Shown here one piece after another: positions 22,764 to 25,112 of a stretch of 25,112 nucleotides of DNA. Below the pieces are notes generated by a model. The model was not told where the DNA came from and ran no database searches. It was given only the letters and a program-made list of their open reading frames with translations. Each line of letters opens with the position of its first letter. Position 1 is the stretch's first letter. The stretch spans positions 1 through 25,112 of the forward strand of contig HF985606.1 of assembly GCA_000431215.1 (NCBI GenBank). The letters run 5' to 3'. This DNA comes from Prevotella sp. CAG:1031 (lineage in GTDB: Bacteria > Bacteroidota > Bacteroidia > Bacteroidales > Muribaculaceae). A program made the position numbers and the translations under genes.

Positions 22764-23261
22764 ATGAAGAAAACAATGTCAATCATTGCGCTCTTCGCCG
22801 TTGTTCTCGTGTCATTGTCTGCTCATTCGGGGCGGGTATTTGAAGCCGCCGAAGGCTACAAGGCCCCCGGACTCGAGCTTGAGTATCACGGAAAGTCACT
22901 CAACCTCGATGACATGAAGGGACGATTTGTCCTGGTCAATTTCTGGAGCTCGCTCGACGCAATGTCGCGCATCTCCGCCTCCGACTATGATAGTTTTGTC
23001 GGAAAGGCCGATAAGGAACAACAGCTTAGTCTCATCTCGGTAAATCTTGATCCGAGCGAAGCCCTTTTTCGTGAGATAATAAGGCGAGACGGCTTGAGCG
23101 AATCATCGCAATGGCATGTCGAAGGCCCGCAGGCCGGCAGGATTTCCGATGCCTACAACCTTCGTCATGGATTAAGCTCTTTTCTGATCGACCCCGAGGG
23201 CCGCATCATTGCTGTCAACCCCGACAGAGAGCAACTCAAGGCTGCTCTGGCAGCCGGTTAA
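22764..23261 (+). CDS. secreted thioredoxin-fold protein lacking the CxxC motif
   Basis: The 165-residue protein has a signal peptide (about 1-20, MSIIALFAVVLVSLSA), then a TlpA/AhpC-TSA-like thioredoxin fold. KAPGLELEYHGKSLNLDDMKGRFVLVNFWSS matches the start of TlpA domains. FLIDPEGRIIAVNP matches the strand after the cis-Pro loop. Where TlpA proteins have WCxxC, this one reads WSSLDAMSR (61-69), and the whole protein has no cysteine, so it cannot be a dithiol oxidoreductase. The frame opens at 22665, but that extension lies in the structured leader and would bury the signal peptide, so ATG 22764 is chosen. A binding or structural role is possible. The gene is monocistronic: own promoter upstream, hairpin downstream. 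Confidence 0.88.
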   Translation: MKKTMSIIALFAVVLVSLSAHSGRVFEAAEGYKAPGLELEYHGKSLNLDDMKGRFVLVNFWSSLDAMSRISASDYDSFVGKADKEQQLSLISVNLDPSEALFREIIRRDGLSESSQWHVEGPQAGRISDAYNLRHGLSSFLIDPEGRIIAVNPDREQLKAALAAG

Positions 23262-23280
23262 TTTGGAAGAAACTTTTTCA

Positions 23281-23322
23281 CGACAGCGACATCGGACGCT
23301 TTTTGCGACGATGTCGCTGTCG
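23281..23322. other. long perfect hairpin after the thioredoxin-like gene
   Basis: CGACAGCGACATCG (23281-23294) is perfectly inverted at 23309-23322. Three further CGC/GCG pairs enclose TTTTT at the tip. It begins 20 bases after the stop at 23261. No T-run follows on either strand, so it is not a standard terminator, although a 3'-end role is the natural guess. Confidence 0.7.
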
Positions 23323-23390
23323 CGGCTATGTCTGTAATACCTTGAAATATACTTGTTTAACGTTTATTAAGAAAATATTCCCTCTTGATT

Positions 23391-23422
23391 TTTGGAGCTT
23401 ATGAAAAGAAGCCCTACCTTTG
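23391..23422 (+). promoter_or_regulatory. promoter of tRNA-Glu
   Basis: TTTG (23391-23394), 20 bases, then TACCTTTG (23415-23422), the same boxes and spacing as the tRNA-Leu promoter. Transcription would start near 23429, about 27 bases before the mature tRNA end. Confidence 0.88.
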
Positions 23423-23455
23423 CAGTGTCAATCGAAAGAACGACAAGTAGAACAT

Positions 23456-23528
23456 GGCGATTTAGTGTAGTGGTCTAGCACGCCGCCCTCTCACGGCGGA
23501 AACCAGGGTTCGAGTCCCTGATTCGCTA
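23456..23528 (+). tRNA. tRNA-Glu (anticodon CTC)
   Basis: The 73-base gene folds as a class I tRNA. The anticodon stem CCGCC/GGCGG encloses CTCTCAC with CTC as anticodon. The T-arm is CAGGG-TTCGAGT-CCCTG, and the D-region is TAGTGTAGTGGTCTAGCA. The acceptor GGCGATT pairs with ATTCGCT except for a T-T mismatch at the sixth pair and a G-T first pair. The discriminator is A at 23528 and CCA is not encoded. A promoter upstream and a terminator at 23548-23579 make it a single-gene transcript. Confidence 0.93.
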
Positions 23529-23547
23529 CTTAACCATGATGAATGCA

Positions 23548-23579
23548 GCCTTCGCGTTAAAATGACGCGAAGGCTTTTT
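23548..23579 (+). terminator. rho-independent terminator of tRNA-Glu
   Basis: A perfect 10-bp stem, GCCTTCGCGT/ACGCGAAGGC (23548-23557 with 23565-23574), has a seven-base loop and is followed directly by TTTTT (23575-23579). Confidence 0.93.
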
Positions 23580-23921
23580 CGTAGGTATATAAATCGAGAG
23601 GCCGTTGCCCGTCTGGGCAGCGGCCTCTCTCTCACGTTTCAACTATTTATTTATGAGAGCCTCAATACCTGGTATCACTACCCAATATCAAGGACGAGGG
23701 ATGTAAATGACAGTTTCTTTCGGTTGCTGGGGCATGCATTCTGTTATTGAAGATTCGTTTCATTGCCATTTCTCTGTTCGCTATATATAGAACAATCATA
23801 ATTCTTTGTTGCTCAGCCCGTTTGCGCTAAAAGAGATTAAAAATTGTTTATCCTGAAGCTTTTTTATATTAACCTCTTAATTTTAAGTTAACGCCTGAGG
23901 CATATTTTAATAAAAATAGAC
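23580..23921. other. intergenic region, no gene seen, one long hairpin
   Basis: No credible reading frame: the best open frame (to 23750) begins inside the tRNA terminator. The one strong structure is the 15-bp hairpin at 23596-23629. The remainder from about 23640 is A/T-rich and ends in the promoter of the GH31 gene. Confidence 0.65.
23596..23629. other. 15-bp hairpin downstream of the tRNA-Glu terminator
   Basis: GAGAGGCCG (23596-23604) pairs with CGGCCTCTC (23621-23629). A T-G wobble and TGCCC/GGGCA continue the stem to a four-base loop (GTCT, 23611-23614), giving 15 unbroken pairs. The T-run after it is poor (TCTCACGTTTC). It may be a second terminator or the remnant of a small RNA. Confidence 0.65.
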
Positions 23922-23929
23922 TACCTTTG
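23922..23929 (+). promoter_or_regulatory. -7 box of the GH31 gene
   Basis: TACCTTTG then C matches TAnnTTTG exactly, 28 bases before ATG 23958. No TTTG lies at the standard -33 distance; the area upstream is A/T-rich. Confidence 0.65.
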
Positions 23930-23957
23930 CAGCTATAAACCAAATTCTATCGTTTTC

Positions 23958-25112
23958 ATGAAAAGCTTTTCAGTGGGTAGGTCGGTGATTTTTTCTCTCG
24001 CACTGGCTGTCTTTTGCCCTTCGCAGGCCCGTGAGGGCGTTTTTGATGTCGCCACAGCAGGCGGTTCTACTGTCAGTCTTGATTTCATAAATCCCGACAT
24101 TGTCAGGGTTACTACAATACTTCCGGGCGAAAACCCCGGTGAGGCTACTCCGGCCTCGGTGCTGACGCCTGTTCCTTTTACCGGAAACGTGACTGAAGAC
24201 ACATCGCATTTCTTTGCAGTCACAACCTCGGCCGGACTGAGGGTGGCAGTGGACAAGACCACAGGCTCTGTCAGTCTGACAGCAGGGCGCGCAGGTGTGC
24301 TCGATCTCGGCGAGCGCAAAATCTGTCCGTGCGGAAAGCGGCGCCTCTCAATGATGACTCTCGGAGGCGGCTCTTTCTATGGAGGCGGTGAACGCGGCTA
24401 TTCGCTTAATCTCGCCGGTGACACTCTCGTTATGTATAACCGTCAGAACTACGGTTACACTGCCGGCGATCCGCGTATCAAGCAGATGAACATCACAATG
24501 CCCGTCGTGTTGTCGTCGAACGGCTATGCGCTCGTATTCGACGATTTCGCCCCCGCCAAGCTGACTCTTTCCAATCCCTTGACGTATACCACAGAAGGAA
24601 AGGCTCCGATATCATATTATTTTGTCAACGGCAATGGCTCCCTTGAAGGAACCGTGCGCCGTCTGAGTGAACTCACCGGGCGGCAGGAGCTGCCGCCGCT
24701 ATGGTCGCTGGGATATATCACGTCGAAATACGGCTATAAGACCCAACATGAGACCGACAGCGTTGTCAGTCGCCTGAAACGCGGGGGATATCCCCTCGAC
24801 GGTGTGGTTCTCGACCTTTACTGGTATGGCAAGGAGCAGGACATGGGACGACTGAGCTGGGATCCCGTGCAGTGGCCCGACCATAAGAAGATGCTTTCCG
24901 GCCTCAGGAAAAAGGGGGTCAATACGGTTATTATCCATCAGCCCTACATACTCCGGAACGGTCGTGCTCTCGATAACTACAATCTGCTGAAGGAGAACGG
25001 AATGATGGTGATGGATTCTGTGCTCTCCGAACCGCAGGAAGTCAAGATATGGGTCGGAGAAGGAGGAATGTTCGACGTCAGCAATCCTTCGACGCGCGAA
25101 TGGATGGCCTCA
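23958..25112 (+). CDS. glycoside hydrolase family 31 enzyme (5' part, cut by window edge)
   Basis: The frame is open for 385 codons from ATG 23958 to the last base, with no stop. The N-terminus MKSFSVGRSVIFSLALAVFCPSQA is a signal peptide, so the product acts outside the cytoplasm. A beta-rich N-terminal domain contains the GH31 motif FYGGGERGYSLNL. The TIM-barrel begins at about residue 240 with LPPLWSLGYITSKYGYKTQHE, then YPLDGVVLDLYWYGKEQDMGRLSWDP and VIIHQPYI. This matches the GH31 alpha-glucosidase/alpha-xylosidase family. The nucleophile and acid/base Asp lie beyond the window, so substrate specificity cannot be judged. In gut Bacteroidales such enzymes degrade starch, xyloglucan or host glycans; no SusC/SusD pair is in view. 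Confidence 0.93.
   Translation, partial: MKSFSVGRSVIFSLALAVFCPSQAREGVFDVATAGGSTVSLDFINPDIVRVTTILPGENPGEATPASVLTPVPFTGNVTEDTSHFFAVTTSAGLRVAVDKTTGSVSLTAGRAGVLDLGERKICPCGKRRLSMMTLGGGSFYGGGERGYSLNLAGDTLVMYNRQNYGYTAGDPRIKQMNITMPVVLSSNGYALVFDDFAPAKLTLSNPLTYTTEGKAPISYYFVNGNGSLEGTVRRLSELTGRQELPPLWSLGYITSKYGYKTQHETDSVVSRLKRGGYPLDGVVLDLYWYGKEQDMGRLSWDPVQWPDHKKMLSGLRKKGVNTVIIHQPYILRNGRALDNYNLLKENGMMVMDSVLSEPQEVKIWVGEGGMFDVSNPSTREWMAS

Noticed and set aside
23562..23750. 62-residue open frame after tRNA-Glu
   Set aside because: It starts inside the terminator stem and runs through the next hairpin; no coding evidence.
1..25112. CRISPR array, phage genes, toxin-antitoxin or restriction modules
   Set aside because: I saw no regularly spaced repeats and no such protein families anywhere in the window.

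Overview
The window reads as chromosomal DNA of a member of the Bacteroidota, most likely order Bacteroidales (a gut Muribaculaceae-like genome would fit, but that is inference). Three things point there: about ten copies of the Bacteroides-type -7 promoter box TAnnTTTG, several paired with a -33 TTTG box; Shine-Dalgarno sequences that are weak or absent; and the order purH-mreB-mreC-mreD-mrdA-rodA, a conserved block in this group. Nearly all genes are core or housekeeping genes. I see no CRISPR array, insertion sequence or complete mobile element.

Layout. Positions 1-51 hold the last codons of a gene that starts outside the window. They are followed by a hairpin and by three copies of GTTGACAA, ahead of tRNA-Leu(CAG) on the minus strand, which has its own promoter and terminator; this may be the edge of an integrated element. 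Positions 497-1504 (minus) encode an ATP-grasp-like protein, divergent from a plus-strand operon (1629-5527) of a membrane-anchored coiled-coil protein, an MgtC-family protein and a CPA2/Kef-type antiporter. A minus-strand operon (9183-5533) follows: ssb, an OPT-family transporter and a MATE transporter. Next comes the long plus-strand cluster 9342-17838: purH, mreB, mreC, mreD, mrdA (PBP2), rodA and an integral membrane acyltransferase. dnaA (17973-19343) has its own promoter-like sequence. A minus-strand pair, a periplasmic amidase with a SPOR domain and an MCE/MlaD protein, is divergent from a GldB-like lipoprotein gene. A cysteine-free thioredoxin-fold secreted protein with a structured leader, tRNA-Glu(CTC), a textbook terminator and the 5' part of a GH31 glycoside hydrolase, cut by the window edge, finish the window.

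How the genes fit together. The centre is a cell-elongation locus: MreB filaments, the MreC/MreD membrane scaffold, and the RodA polymerase with the PBP2 transpeptidase building side-wall peptidoglycan. The SPOR-domain amidase and the MCE protein nearby also act on the envelope. PurH supplies IMP and has the only clear promoter upstream of the mre genes, so the two functions may be co-transcribed.

The points most worth a second look are a strong hairpin between mreB and mreC, the three-hairpin leader before the cysteine-free thioredoxin-like protein, the coiled-coil/MgtC/antiporter operon, a tail-less SSB read from a nearly leaderless promoter, and the repeats beside tRNA-Leu. No clearly new multi-gene system is evident.
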